Assembly: GCF_030718085.1 (NCBI RefSeq)
Contig: NZ_JAVAJF010000001.1
Location: forward strand, 1,550,001-1,614,000
DNA from: Marinobacter sp. MDS2
GTDB lineage: Bacteria > Pseudomonadota > Gammaproteobacteria > Pseudomonadales > Oleiphilaceae
Length of the DNA stretch: 64,000 bases
Reading direction: 5' to 3'
In this document: positions 38,344-47,240 of the stretch, one piece after another
Layout of the letters: every line of letters begins with the position of its first letter
Position numbering within the stretch: the stretch's first letter is position 1
Notes under the pieces: generated by a model
What the model was told of the DNA's origin: nothing
Databases searched by the model: none
What the model saw: the letters and a program-made list of their open reading frames with translations, nothing else
Made by a program: the position numbers and the translations under genes

Positions 38344-39093
38344 TTACTGATGTTTAGAATCGTTTTCGCGAACCCAATAAGCGGTTGCACCGCACACAGC
38401 GGCCGGGACCACAATCAGGTTCAGGATGGGTACCATGGCGGCCAGAGCGACCGGCAAACCAAACCCCAGAGCCGACAATCGGCTGGCCGCGAGGTCTTTG
38501 CGCAGTTTGGGGAAACTGACCTTGTGGTTGTCGGCAGGGAAATCCACGTACTGCAGAGCCATCATCCAGCTGTTAAACAGGAACCAGAGCACGGCCGCTG
38601 CCAAATTGACGACAGGAATCAGGCCAATAATGAACAAACCCAACGCCCGTGGCAGGTAATAGGCGATCTTCTGCACTTCGCGCCAGAGCGCCCGGGGAAT
38701 GTCTTTAATAATGGCCGCCCAGCTCCCCTCGGTACTGACCTCCTGGCCGGTAAGGTGCTTTTCCGTTAATTCGGACAGATAGCCATAGAAGGGCGAGCCA
38801 ATCAGGTTGGCGATGATGACAAAGCCGTAGGCCAGCATCAGCAAGATCACCACGCCATACAGTAGCCAAAACAGCCAGTCCAAGGCTTGCAGCCAGGCCC
38901 AGTCCGGCAGCCACGCCATGGCGCCGGCGATCATGACCGCGAACAACTCAGCCAGGAAGTAAAACAAAAGTCCGAACAACAGGACGTTGATCACAAGTGG
39001 AATGATCACGAACAGCCGAAGGCCGGGTTGGCGAATCAGCCTGAACCCCTCTCCCAGGTAGCCCAGTCCTCGAAAAAAGTTTCCCTTGAGCAT
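38344..39093 (-). CDS. cysZ: Sulfate transporter CysZ
   Basis: This 249-residue membrane protein fits CysZ (EI24 family), which admits sulfate for cysteine synthesis. It has four long hydrophobic stretches, including IIPLVINVLLFGLLFYFL, and the conserved phrases GRAL-like LPRALGLFIIGLIPVVN and LLLGLPVALAAM-like regions near the end. I chose ATG 39093 (MLKGNFFRGLGYL), with GGAGG ten bases upstream and the start agreeing with homologues; the frame runs on to 39153 but that extension looks non-coding. rapA follows. Confidence 0.9.
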   Translation of the reverse strand: MLKGNFFRGLGYLGEGFRLIRQPGLRLFVIIPLVINVLLFGLLFYFLAELFAVMIAGAMAWLPDWAWLQALDWLFWLLYGVVILLMLAYGFVIIANLIGSPFYGYLSELTEKHLTGQEVSTEGSWAAIIKDIPRALWREVQKIAYYLPRALGLFIIGLIPVVNLAAAVLWFLFNSWMMALQYVDFPADNHKVSFPKLRKDLAASRLSALGFGLPVALAAMVPILNLIVVPAAVCGATAYWVRENDSKHQ

Positions 39094-39188
39094 TGCTGGT
39101 GGTCCTCCGCTGCCATGACAATAACGGGGCGCAAAGCATATCATGTCACGCACAATCCCACAGCCTGCAACTACTCTCGGATTTCCCT

Positions 39189-39569
39189 ATGCGTCGTTTT
39201 CGACAAACCCTTCACTTTCTCTTACACCAAACCCGGCTCTGGCAAGCCGTGCTCTTCCTTTCCCTCGCGGCTATTTTGTATCTGGCGACCACCAGTCAGA
39301 GCTACCCCATCCCGTCGTCAGACAACGACAAGATCAATCACTTCATCGCCTTTGCCGAGCTGACCATCGTCACCCGGCTGGCCTGGCCACGCCTCGCTTT
39401 TTACTGGTATGTGCCGGCCTTGCTGGGCTTTGGTTTCGTTCTGGAAGCCATCCAGGCAACGCTGCCCTATCGGGATTTTTCTTTGGCAGATGTATTGGCC
39501 GATGCACTGGGCATTGCCATCGGCATACTGCCCTGGCCGGGCATTCGGCGCGCCGGGGCAACTACGTAA
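39189..39569 (+). CDS. VanZ-like membrane protein
   Basis: This 126-residue protein has three or four hydrophobic segments and the VanZ-like phrases DKINHFIAFAEL and LEAIQATLPYRDFSLADVLADALG. The family is named for the teicoplanin-resistance gene, but most members in gammaproteobacteria have no known role. I chose ATG 39189 (MRRFRQTLHFLL), since the longer open frame to 39093 overlaps the divergent cysZ start. The GacA-type dyad begins 19 bases after its stop. Confidence 0.8.
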   Translation: MRRFRQTLHFLLHQTRLWQAVLFLSLAAILYLATTSQSYPIPSSDNDKINHFIAFAELTIVTRLAWPRLAFYWYVPALLGFGFVLEAIQATLPYRDFSLADVLADALGIAIGILPWPGIRRAGATT

Positions 39570-39587
39570 GATAAAACCCCACAGCCT

Positions 39588-39605
39588 TGTAAGAGATATC
39601 TCACA
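39588..39605 (+). promoter_or_regulatory. GacA/UvrY-type upstream activating dyad
   Basis: TGTAAG-AGATAT-CTCACA matches the known GacA site TGTAAG-N6-CTTACA with one difference, and the flanks extend the dyad (CCTTGT ... ACAAGG). It lies about 187 bases before the predicted start of the CsrB-type RNA, a distance usual for rsm genes. A possible IHF site (39699-39711, one mismatch) lies between. Confidence 0.7.
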
Positions 39606-39762
39606 AGGCCGTAGGAACTTTTGGCTTCATGACGTGCGCAGCCCATCGCCGAACGCACCAAACAACGCATAACACATTAATTTAATGACACTTTTTCGCA
39701 ATTCATTGAAAACAGATGCAACTTTGCGCACCAGGGTCACAGGCGTGCAACAAAAGCCTTGG

Positions 39763-39768
39763 TATAGT
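39763..39768 (+). promoter_or_regulatory. -10 box of the CsrB-type RNA
   Basis: TATAGT lies about seven bases before the predicted RNA 5' end at 39775. No good -35 hexamer is present at 17 bases, as expected for a promoter that depends on an activator such as GacA. Confidence 0.55.
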
Positions 39769-39774
39769 GTTTCT

Positions 39775-40040
39775 CGTCAGGGATGACAGGGAAATGGACG
39801 ACGCATTGGACGCACCCCCACATGGATTGAGGGGAGAGGCAAGGACACAGGGACGCTTCGCTTAAGGGAAAACGAATTGGATTGCCGGCTCGGACGCCGG
39901 CACCAGGGAAAGGCAAAGGATCCAGCAACATGGCTGTTGCTCACCGCGCAAGGACGCGCTATTTGTTCCGACTGTGAACTGCTCAGGATGGCGGTTCAGT
40001 ACCTGTAAAGGGCGGCTTTCGAGTCGCCCTTTATTTTTCC
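39775..40040 (+). ncRNA. CsrB/RsmZ-family CsrA-sequestering small RNA
   Basis: This non-coding region of about 265 bases holds fifteen GGA triplets between 39780 and 39990. Several are displayed in hairpin loops: TGCCGGC-TCGGAC-GCCGGCA (39883-39902 region), GCGC-AAGGAC-GCGC (39945-39959 region) and AACTGC-TCAGGATG-GCGGTT (39977-39996 region). This is the design of CsrB, CsrC and RsmX/Y/Z RNAs, which titrate the translational regulator CsrA/RsmA. It ends in an intrinsic terminator (40007-40037) and is preceded by a -10 box and a GacA-type dyad. No frame in it looks protein-coding. The 5' end is predicted only. It is the only gene in the 485-base gap between the VanZ-like gene and the methyltransferase gene. 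Confidence 0.85.
40007..40038 (+). terminator. Intrinsic terminator of the CsrB-type RNA
   Basis: AAAGGGCGGCT pairs with AGTCGCCCTTT (one G-T pair) across a TTCG loop and is followed by ATTTTT. Confidence 0.88.
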
Positions 40041-40054
40041 AGCCTTCCCGCTTG

Positions 40055-40717
40055 CTACTCCCCACCCTCTGCCAGATAAATTCGAACCTTATTAAACTCT
40101 TCGAATTCGTTCAGGTCTGGCCAGGTTCGTGCCTCAACCATGCCTTGGCGCACATAGGCCGCATTGCCTAAATCCTTAACCCGGGAATCCGCCAGCAGGA
40201 CCTGTTTCGCCGCGGCTTGAAAGGCGGCCAAGAGCGGCCGGTTTTCAGGGTCGTAAAGCACATCGGCCGCAGTAATCAAATCCAGATCCTTCGGCCGGTT
40301 TGCCCAATCGTCACACAGCTCCACATTCACACCGTTCAGCCGTGCGTTCGCGGCTGCCGCATCCAGTGCTGCCGGATCAATATCGCAGGCGATCGAGCAG
40401 GCGGCTCCCGCCCGGGCCGCCGCAACCGCCACCACCCCCGATCCGGACCCGAAATCCAGCACCGTTTTGCCCCGGACCAACTCCGGGTGATCCAGAATCC
40501 ACTGTGCCAGCACCTGTCCGCTGGCCCAACAGAACGACCAATAGGCGGGCTCGGCAACCACCGCTTGCGCTTCGTCATGACTGAGCGGACCTTCCAGGAC
40601 CAATGGATCAAACAAATAAAGCGGCATACTCGGGCAGCCCGCGGGTGCCGATTCGGCGACGCGCCCTCGACTCAAGGTCTTACGAAGGTGCTGATTAAGA
40701 TGTTCTGGCGTCATCAT
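40055..40717 (-). CDS. Class I SAM-dependent methyltransferase
   Basis: This 220-residue protein has a class I methyltransferase core: VLDFGSGSGVVAVAAARAG (SAM loop, about residues 87-105), the acidic loop ACDIDPAALDAA, and motif DLITAADVLYDPENRP. It resembles the PrmA/ETFB-lysine-methyltransferase group, which methylate proteins, so a protein lysine is a plausible substrate; this is inference. The start has two tandem Met codons (40717, 40714). Its 3' end lies close to the convergent CsrB-type RNA terminator. Confidence 0.82.
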   Translation of the reverse strand: MMTPEHLNQHLRKTLSRGRVAESAPAGCPSMPLYLFDPLVLEGPLSHDEAQAVVAEPAYWSFCWASGQVLAQWILDHPELVRGKTVLDFGSGSGVVAVAAARAGAACSIACDIDPAALDAAAANARLNGVNVELCDDWANRPKDLDLITAADVLYDPENRPLLAAFQAAAKQVLLADSRVKDLGNAAYVRQGMVEARTWPDLNEFEEFNKVRIYLAEGGE

Positions 40718-40828
40718 AGGTCCTGATCAGGTACATAAACGAGCGACATTGTACCCTCAGCCAGGATGCCGGGTTAATGGCAGTCCGGTATACTTCCAGC
40801 TCACTCAAAACCACAGTGACCCGAGGAC

Positions 40829-41944
40829 ATGGCCAGTAGACCCGATACCGATGATTACCTGAACCTGTTCCTGAACGATGTGCCGTTAATGGATGTGCGA
40901 GCACCGATTGAGTACGACAAAGGCAGCTTCCCCGGTGCCGTCAACGCGCCCCTGATGAACGACGAAGAACGTCACCGAATCGGCATCTGCTACAAAGAAA
41001 AAGGACAGGACAAGGCCATCGAGCTCGGTCACCAACTGGTTTCAGGCGACCTCAAGGCACAAAGGATCGAAGCCTGGAAACGCTTTGTCACCCGGCATCC
41101 GAACGGCTACCTGTTTTGCTTTCGTGGCGGCCTTCGCTCCCGTCTGACCCAGCAGTGGATCAAGGATTCTGGCATTGACTACCCGCTGATTAAGGGTGGC
41201 TATAAAGCGCTGCGCCGCTTCCTGATCGACAGTCTTGATGCGCTTATCGAAAAGCAAGAGTTCCAGGTTCTCAGTGGCCGCACCGGCACGGGCAAAACCC
41301 GCGTTCTGCTCGACCTGCCCAACCCTGTGGATCTTGAAGGACTGGCCAATCACCGAGGCTCCAGCTTTGGCCGACAAGTCAGCCCGCAACCGTCCCAGAT
41401 CGACTTCGAGAACCGCTTAGCAGTGGCAATGCTGAAAGCCCACCATAACGTTGGCGGCCCCGTTTATCTGGAAGACGAAAGCCGACTGATTGGCCGCTGC
41501 GCTATGCCGGAGCGACTGCGAGCTCGGATGAGCGAATCCGGTTTGCTGATACTGGAGCAACCGATGGAAGAGCGCATTGCCATCATCCGGACCGATTATG
41601 TGGAAAATATGATGGCCGATTACGTCGCCCGCGACGGAGAAGAAGCCGGTTGGCTGAATTTCCGTGAGTACCTGCTTAGCGCGCTGGACCGCATCCGCAA
41701 GCGTTTGGGCGGTGAGCGGCATCAGCAATTGCGCAGCCAGATGGAACAGGCTTTGGAACAACAGGAGAAAGGGTCCGTTGCTGCACACAACCGCTGGATC
41801 GAAAACCTGCTCAACGACTACTACGACCCTATGTACGACTACCAGCTTAGCCAGAAACAAGGCCGGATACTGGCACGAGGCGGCCCCCAGGAAATCATCG
41901 AGTATGCCAAAACCCATCACAACATTTGGCCCAACCGAGCCTAA
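40829..41944 (+). CDS. mnmH: tRNA 2-selenouridine synthase
   Basis: This 371-residue protein (SelU/MnmH) replaces sulfur by selenium at the wobble 2-thiouridine of tRNAs for Lys, Glu and Gln, through a geranylated intermediate. An N-terminal rhodanese domain carries the catalytic Cys97 in YLFCFRGGLRS, the same number as in E. coli; a P-loop SGRTGTGKTRVLLDL lies near residues 148-162. ATG 40829 is preceded by GAGGAC. The selenophosphate synthase gene selD, often adjacent, is not in the window. Confidence 0.94.
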   Translation: MASRPDTDDYLNLFLNDVPLMDVRAPIEYDKGSFPGAVNAPLMNDEERHRIGICYKEKGQDKAIELGHQLVSGDLKAQRIEAWKRFVTRHPNGYLFCFRGGLRSRLTQQWIKDSGIDYPLIKGGYKALRRFLIDSLDALIEKQEFQVLSGRTGTGKTRVLLDLPNPVDLEGLANHRGSSFGRQVSPQPSQIDFENRLAVAMLKAHHNVGGPVYLEDESRLIGRCAMPERLRARMSESGLLILEQPMEERIAIIRTDYVENMMADYVARDGEEAGWLNFREYLLSALDRIRKRLGGERHQQLRSQMEQALEQQEKGSVAAHNRWIENLLNDYYDPMYDYQLSQKQGRILARGGPQEIIEYAKTHHNIWPNRA

Positions 41945-42062
41945 TTTGCATCACGCGGTTCGCTGACTCTAGGATACGTGCCTATACTGGACCAAGTTAA
42001 GTCCGTTAAGACAGTAAGTTACCCTGTTATCACGAACACCAAAAACATCAAGGAGCGTTTCT

Positions 42063-42896
42063 ATGGAAGAGCTATTCAGCGATAGCGGCAAAGCTTCCGA
42101 ATTACTGGAGCAAGGCATCGCAATGGTCATGACCTATGCGCCTAAAGTGCTGCTGGCCATTGTCACTCTGATCATCGGCCTGTGGTTGATCAATCGTTTT
42201 GTGTCGGTACTGGACAACAAACTGGGCCAAAAAGACCCCACCCTGAACAAATTCCTGTGTGCCCTGATCGGTGCGCTGCTCAAGATTCTGTTGCTGATCT
42301 CCGTTGCCTCGATGATCGGCATTGCCACCACCTCCTTCATCGCGATTATCGGTGCCGCCGGTCTGGCTGTCGGCCTCGCATTGCAAGGCAGCCTGGCCAA
42401 CTTTGCCGGTGGCGTACTGATCCTGATTTTCAAACCTTTCAAGGTGGGCGATGTCATCGAAGCCCAGGGTTTCCTCGGTTCAGTGCGCGAAATCAGCATT
42501 CTTTATACCATTGTTGACACCTTCGATAACCGCCGTGTGGTAATCCCCAACGGCGACCTGTCCAACTCCAGCCTGACCAACATGAGCGTCTACGAAACCA
42601 GACGCTGCGATATGACATTCGGTATCGGTTACGACGACGACATCGACAAAGCGAAAGCCATTTGCAAGCGATTGATTGAAGAAGACGAACGTGCCCTGAA
42701 AGATCCGGAACCGATGGTCGTCGTCGGCGGACTGGGCGACAGCTCTGTTGACCTGAAGGTTCGTGCCTGGACCAGTTCTGCGGATCTGTGGCCGTTCTAC
42801 TGGGACATGCAGGAACGTGTGAAGAAGGCGTTCGATGCGGAAGGTATTTCTATTCCGTTCCCTCAGCGCGACGTGCATATGATCAAAGCCGATTAA
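42063..42896 (+). CDS. mscS: Small-conductance mechanosensitive channel (MscS)
   Basis: This 277-residue channel protects cells against osmotic downshock. Three N-terminal membrane segments (about 20-45, 60-82, 88-118) end in the pore helix AAGLAVGLALQGSLANFAGG with the alternating Gly/Ala packing of TM3. The beta domain follows with FKVGDVIEAQGFLGSV and the fitting PNGDLSNSSLTN. Length is near that of E. coli MscS (286). ATG 42063 has AAGGAG eight bases upstream. Two hairpin structures follow the gene. Confidence 0.95.
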   Translation: MEELFSDSGKASELLEQGIAMVMTYAPKVLLAIVTLIIGLWLINRFVSVLDNKLGQKDPTLNKFLCALIGALLKILLLISVASMIGIATTSFIAIIGAAGLAVGLALQGSLANFAGGVLILIFKPFKVGDVIEAQGFLGSVREISILYTIVDTFDNRRVVIPNGDLSNSSLTNMSVYETRRCDMTFGIGYDDDIDKAKAICKRLIEEDERALKDPEPMVVVGGLGDSSVDLKVRAWTSSADLWPFYWDMQERVKKAFDAEGISIPFPQRDVHMIKAD

Positions 42897-42938
42897 CCGG
42901 AACCCTGTCACACAGACAGGACCGGTTATTCGCAAACC

Positions 42939-43017
42939 AAAAATCCTGGGCTAAGCTGTCGGTAAGGCAGGCGGAGAACGCTCTGCCGGCTACCGGAGCC
43001 GGCCCGGGATTTTTTTC
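42939..43017 (+). terminator. Branched terminator-like structure between mscS and the YbaK-like gene
   Basis: AAAAATCCTGGGC (42939-42951) pairs with GCCCGGGATTTTT (43002-43014), enclosing two hairpins (GGCAG...CTGCC near 42966-42987 and CCGGCT-ACCGG-AGCCGG at 42986-43002), and a run of seven T ends it. It probably terminates mscS transcription; a leader attenuator for the next gene is the alternative. Confidence 0.5.
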
Positions 43018-43061
43018 GGAAGGCTCTACATTCCTGTCCGTACTGTCAGGAGGTTGTATTT

Positions 43062-43616
43062 ATGCCAGTACAACAGCTTAAAGATTTCCTGGACCAATCC
43101 GGCACCGAATACATGTGCCTCAACCACCCTCCCGCCTTCACCGCACAGGAACTTGCTCACCACGTCCAGATCGCCGGTGACAAAGTGGCCAAAACCGTCA
43201 TTCTGGAACTCGATGGCAAAATGGCCATGCTGGTGATGCCGGCCACCTGGCGCATTCGATGGGACAGTCTGTCCAGAATTCTCGATACGGACTTCGTGGA
43301 TCTCGCCGACGAACAGGCCTTTCAGGATCGTTTCCCGGACTGTGAAGTGGGTGCCATGCCGCCTTTTGGCAACCTTTTCGACATGACCGTCTACTGCGCT
43401 GAAGCACTGACCGAACAGGAAGACTTGGCGTTCGCCGCCGGCAGCCATACTGAAACCCTGCACATGAAGACCAGAGACTTTCTCAACCTTGTGCAGCCTT
43501 TGGTGCTGACTCGCGGTTTCAAAAAACCGGGCACACAAAAACCAGCGTGGATGTTAAAGGGGCGCCAGCAATCCACCGAGCCCTCACGCCAGCGGGTAAC
43601 CGGCATGACCGGTTGA
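43062..43616 (+). CDS. YbaK/ProX-type aminoacyl-tRNA deacylase
   Basis: This 184-residue protein has a YbaK-type editing domain, which hydrolyses mischarged aminoacyl-tRNAs in trans. The conserved lysine lies in DKVAKTVIL (about residues 40-48), and GAMPPFGNLFDMTVY is the GxxxPF-like segment near residue 108. The domain ends near residue 150 and a basic tail of some 35 residues follows. ATG 43062 is preceded by AGGAGG at eight bases. The specific misacylated substrate (Cys-tRNA(Pro), Ala-tRNA(Pro) or other) cannot be decided. Confidence 0.85.
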   Translation: MPVQQLKDFLDQSGTEYMCLNHPPAFTAQELAHHVQIAGDKVAKTVILELDGKMAMLVMPATWRIRWDSLSRILDTDFVDLADEQAFQDRFPDCEVGAMPPFGNLFDMTVYCAEALTEQEDLAFAAGSHTETLHMKTRDFLNLVQPLVLTRGFKKPGTQKPAWMLKGRQQSTEPSRQRVTGMTG

Positions 43617-43708
43617 CCGCTGTCATCAAGCCACCGAGTCGATTGCGTTCCATCGCTTGTCTGTTCTTTGCCTTCGCGTAAACTGTGGGCATCAGACAGG
43701 AACCCGAT

Positions 43709-45004
43709 ATGACTCAAGCTTTTGATATTGTGATCGTCGGCGCCGGTATGGTCGGCGCCGCTCTTGCCACCGGTTTGGGGCGCGAAGGCTTCAATGTTGC
43801 CATGGTGGACCGCGCTCCGGCCCCGGAGTTCAGCCCGGACGCTGCGCCGGATATTCGCGTGTCTGCTCTGAGTGCCGGCAGCGAAGCCTATCTGCGAAGC
43901 CTCGGCGCCTGGGATCATATTCTCGCGATGCGAGCCTCGCCCTACCGGCGCCTCGCTGTTTGGGACGAAGCCCCCCACCCTTTGAGCAACCTGCTTCCCA
44001 GAACCGTCAATCACGTTGAGTTCACTGCCGACGGGCTCAATGCCACGCACCTTGGCCACATTGTGGAAAACTCCGTCACCCAGAAAGGGCTATGGCAAGC
44101 GGCAGAGGCTGAACCAAGTGTTTCTATACTGGCGGGCTACGGTGTTTCCAGCATTTCCCAAACCGAGTCGCATGCCACAGTTACCCTTGAAAACGGCCAA
44201 GAGCTGACAGCGGCTTTGGTGATTGGCGCCGATGGCGGCCAATCCCGGGTCCGAGACATGGCCGGTATCGGCATCACCAAAGACCAATACAGCCAGCAAG
44301 CGATGATTATTTCCGTGCGCTATCAGGGCGAGGTGCAGGACATTACCTGGCAGGGATTTTACCCTTCCGGCCCCAGAGCGTTTTTGCCGCTATACAGCGC
44401 CGGTGCCCATTTTCCGGGTGAAAGCCGAGGTTCACTGGTCTGGTACGACTCTCCCGCCGCTATCGGACGCCTGAAGAGCCTGAGCGATGAGGCCTTGATG
44501 GCTGAAATCCAGAAAGCGTTTCCACAGGAACTGCCGCCACTGACTCATATTGAAGAACGCGGCAGCTTCCCCATCGCCCGACAACACGCCAAACGATACT
44601 ATTCCAGCCGCGTTGTGCTCACCGGCGATGCCGCCCACACCATCAACCCGCTGGCCGGGCAAGGGGTGAATCTGGGCTTTCAGGACGCCGAATGCTTGCA
44701 GGGCCTGCTGAAAGAAGCACGCCGCGGCGGAGAGGATCTCGCCAGCGCCCACTGGCTGGGGCTTTATGAGCAACAACGCCGCCCGGCAAACCGGCGCATG
44801 ATGCTGGCCATGGACCTGTTCTATCACCTGTTCAGCAACACCATTCCGCCGCTGCACCTGGCCCGCAACCTTGGCCTTGGCGCAGCCCGCGCCCTGCCCT
44901 TTGCCCGCAACAAAGTGGCCCGCTACGCCATGGGGCTGGACAGCCAGCCGCCGGCGATATTTCGGGAAATCACCAACCGGTTACCTATGCCAAACTGGCT
45001 TTAA
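43709..45004 (+). CDS. UbiH/UbiF/COQ6-family ubiquinone ring hydroxylase
   Basis: This 431-residue flavoprotein monooxygenase acts in ubiquinone synthesis. The FAD loop VGAGMVGAALATGLG lies at residues 9-23, the DG motif VIGADGGQSRVR near 170, and the second FAD motif LTGDAAHTINPLAGQGVNLG near 305, all as in the family. Which ring position it hydroxylates (UbiH, UbiF or UbiI) cannot be settled by eye. I chose ATG 43709, with AGGA seven bases upstream. It is followed 41 bases later by the HIT gene. Confidence 0.9.
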   Translation: MTQAFDIVIVGAGMVGAALATGLGREGFNVAMVDRAPAPEFSPDAAPDIRVSALSAGSEAYLRSLGAWDHILAMRASPYRRLAVWDEAPHPLSNLLPRTVNHVEFTADGLNATHLGHIVENSVTQKGLWQAAEAEPSVSILAGYGVSSISQTESHATVTLENGQELTAALVIGADGGQSRVRDMAGIGITKDQYSQQAMIISVRYQGEVQDITWQGFYPSGPRAFLPLYSAGAHFPGESRGSLVWYDSPAAIGRLKSLSDEALMAEIQKAFPQELPPLTHIEERGSFPIARQHAKRYYSSRVVLTGDAAHTINPLAGQGVNLGFQDAECLQGLLKEARRGGEDLASAHWLGLYEQQRRPANRRMMLAMDLFYHLFSNTIPPLHLARNLGLGAARALPFARNKVARYAMGLDSQPPAIFREITNRLPMPNWL

Positions 45005-45045
45005 ATAAACACTCAACGGATTCAAAGAACAACCAAGGAGCCATC

Positions 45046-45411
45046 ATGTCTGAAACACTCTTTACCAAGATCATCAACCGGGAGATCCCGGCCGACATCG
45101 TTTACGAAGACGATCTGACCCTAGCGTTCAAGGACATCAACCCGCAAGCGCCGGTGCATCTGCTGATTATTCCGAAGAAACACATCGCCACCATCAACGA
45201 CATCGAAGAAGACGACCGGGAAGTGGTGGGGCATCTGTACTGGGTGGCGGCCAAGCTAGCCAAGGACATGGGCTTTGCCGAAGATGGCTACCGGGTGGTT
45301 ATGAACTGCGGCGAGAACTCAGGGCAGACGGTGTTCCATATCCACCTGCACCTGCTGGCAGGCAAGCCTCTGGGCTGGCCGCCGTATACCGACAAGATGA
45401 AGCAGGCCTGA
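45046..45411 (+). CDS. hinT: HIT family nucleotide-binding protein (HinT)
   Basis: This 121-residue protein is a histidine-triad purine nucleotide phosphoramidase. The triad HIHLHLLAG lies near residues 100-108 and the N-terminal FTKIINREIPADIVYED is typical. ATG 45046 is preceded by AAGGAG. Palindromic repeat copy 3 begins about 50 bases after the stop. Confidence 0.94.
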   Translation: MSETLFTKIINREIPADIVYEDDLTLAFKDINPQAPVHLLIIPKKHIATINDIEEDDREVVGHLYWVAAKLAKDMGFAEDGYRVVMNCGENSGQTVFHIHLHLLAGKPLGWPPYTDKMKQA

Positions 45412-45461
45412 TTATCTGCTCTGATGGTCGCGGGAACGGGCAGCCTCACCCAAGCCGGATT

Positions 45462-45571
45462 GGCCGATGTGCGGAGCTGCTTTCCCGGACCATCTTTGGC
45501 CATGGATGGCCAAAGCTGAGCGACCAGGGATGGCTCGAGCGTGTCCGGGAAAGCAGCTCCGCATAGCGGCC
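45462..45571 (+). repeat. Dual-hairpin palindromic repeat, copy 3
   Basis: Arms 45462-45490 and 45543-45571 pair over 29 positions with two departures. The 52-base core has an 8-bp hairpin CTTTGGCC-ATGGAT-GGCCAAAG and a weaker one around CC-AGGGAT-GG within GAGC...GCTC. GGA triplets begin at 45504 and 45528, 24 bases apart. It lies between the convergent hinT and phoU genes, oriented with hinT. Confidence 0.85.
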
Positions 45572-45588
45572 CACCTCCCAACTAGACT

Positions 45589-46311
45589 TCAGCGCCCAAC
45601 CACCCGCTCAGTTTCTTCCATGGAAGCGTGCCGCACGTCTTCACCTTTGGCCATGAAAATCACGTGTTCGGCAATGTTACAGGCGTGATCGCCGATGCGC
45701 TCCAAAGCGCGCAATACCCACATCACCATCATGCACCGGGTGATATTACGGGCATCTTCCATCATGAAGGTCAGCAAAGCGCGCGCGGCGGCCTGGTACT
45801 CTTCATCGACTTGTTTGTCTTCTTTCATAACACGTAATGCCTGATCGGTATCCAACCGGGCGAACGCGTCCAGTGCATCGTGCAGCATGCTTTGCACGTG
45901 CTTACCGATGTGGCGAATTTCCACATAGCCACGCGGAGCCTGCCCTTCTTCAGACAGCTTGATCGCCATTTTGGCGATCTTTTTCGCCTCATCGCCCACG
46001 CGCTCAAGGTCAGCGACCATCTTGATCACAGAAATAACCAAACGCAGATCTCGCGCTGCAGGTTGGCGACGGGCAATCACCAGGATGGCCTCTTCATCGA
46101 GATCCATTTCCATCCGGTCAACGGTTTTGTCATTCAACCGAACATCTTCGGCCAGTTGGCTGTTGTTATCGGTAAGCGCCTCAATCGCCTGCTCAACCTG
46201 ACTCTCCACCATACCGCCCATGTTCAGAAACTGGGTTTTCAGTTCGGTCAGTTCGTCGTTGAATTTGGCGGAAATGTGGTCGCCGTATACATCATCTTTT
46301 GAATTGGACAT
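45589..46311 (-). CDS. phoU: Phosphate transport regulator PhoU
   Basis: This 240-residue cytoplasmic protein links PstSCAB to PhoR and represses the Pho regulon when phosphate is ample. It is all helical with the duplicated PhoU motif: DLDEEAILVIARRQPAARDLR and, in the second half, ALLTFMMEDARNITRCM, each with the acidic metal-binding residues. It is the last gene of the pst operon, 30 bases after pstB. Confidence 0.95.
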   Translation of the reverse strand: MSNSKDDVYGDHISAKFNDELTELKTQFLNMGGMVESQVEQAIEALTDNNSQLAEDVRLNDKTVDRMEMDLDEEAILVIARRQPAARDLRLVISVIKMVADLERVGDEAKKIAKMAIKLSEEGQAPRGYVEIRHIGKHVQSMLHDALDAFARLDTDQALRVMKEDKQVDEEYQAAARALLTFMMEDARNITRCMMVMWVLRALERIGDHACNIAEHVIFMAKGEDVRHASMEETERVVGR

Positions 46312-46341
46312 GCTTTGCGTCTCCAGCTGTGCCAGACCGGT

Positions 46342-47229
46342 TTAACCAAAACGACCGGTAATGTAGGACTCGGTCAATTGGTGATCAGGGGCGGTAAATA
46401 CTTTGTCGGTGTCGTTCACTTCCACCAGATGCCCAAGGTGGAAGTAAGCGGTGCGATCGGAAACCCGAGCTGCCTGCTGCATCGAGTGGGTTACAATCAC
46501 GATGGTGTAGCTTTCCGACATTTCCGCGATCAATTCTTCGACCTTCGCGGTTGCAATGGGGTCCAGCGCCGAGCAGGGTTCATCCATCAGGATCACTTCC
46601 GGGCTCACAGCGATCGCACGGGCAATGCATAAACGCTGCTGCTGGCCACCCGACATACCGGTTGCGCTGGCATCCAGACGGTCTTTCACTTCGTCCCACA
46701 AACCGGCTTTGCGCAGGCTGTTTTCAACGATGTCGTCCAGGTCTGACTTGCGGTTCGCCAAACCGTGAATCCGGGGGCCGTAGGCCACGTTGTCGTAGAT
46801 CGACTTCGGGAACGGGTTCGGCTTCTGGAACACCATGCCAACCCGGGCTCGCAGTTCCACCACATCCCGCTTGGGGTCGTAGATATCCTGATCGTCCAAC
46901 ATCAGTGAACCTTTCACCCGACAGATATCGATGCTGTCGTTCATTCGGTTCAGGCACCGCAGAAAGGTGGATTTACCGCAGCCTGACGGTCCGATAAACG
47001 CAATCACTTCGTTGCGGCCAATATCCAGGCTGATGTTCTTGATGGCCGGGCTCTCGCCATAGAACACTTCCACGTTGCGCAGCTTGAACTTCGGGTCGTC
47101 GGCAAACGGTCGGCCTACGGTGGTGCCTTCGGTAATCACTGCGTTTTCAGGTTTTTCATCAATCACGGGTTTAGCCACCTTGTCGGACATATTCTCGGTA
47201 CGCATCGCTGTTGCACTCATATTGTTCAT
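46342..47229 (-). CDS. pstB: Phosphate ABC transporter ATP-binding protein
   Basis: This 295-residue ATPase powers high-affinity phosphate uptake. Walker [10 protein letters not shown], the signature [13 protein letters not shown], Walker [14 protein letters not shown] and the switch histidine in IVTHSMQQ are intact. I chose ATG 47229 (MNNMSATAM), with AAGGAG seven bases upstream; later Met codons in the variable leader (47220, 47205) are alternatives. It starts 11 bases after the pstA stop. Confidence 0.96.
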   Translation of the reverse strand: MNNMSATAMRTENMSDKVAKPVIDEKPENAVITEGTTVGRPFADDPKFKLRNVEVFYGESPAIKNISLDIGRNEVIAFIGPSGCGKSTFLRCLNRMNDSIDICRVKGSLMLDDQDIYDPKRDVVELRARVGMVFQKPNPFPKSIYDNVAYGPRIHGLANRKSDLDDIVENSLRKAGLWDEVKDRLDASATGMSGGQQQRLCIARAIAVSPEVILMDEPCSALDPIATAKVEELIAEMSESYTIVIVTHSMQQAARVSDRTAYFHLGHLVEVNDTDKVFTAPDHQLTESYITGRFG

Positions 47230-47240
47230 CGCTGTACTCC

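Noticed and set aside
39737..40065. Reverse-strand ORFs across the small-RNA locus
   Set aside because: They follow from the RNA's base composition, overlap its terminator, and show no domain or ribosome-binding site.
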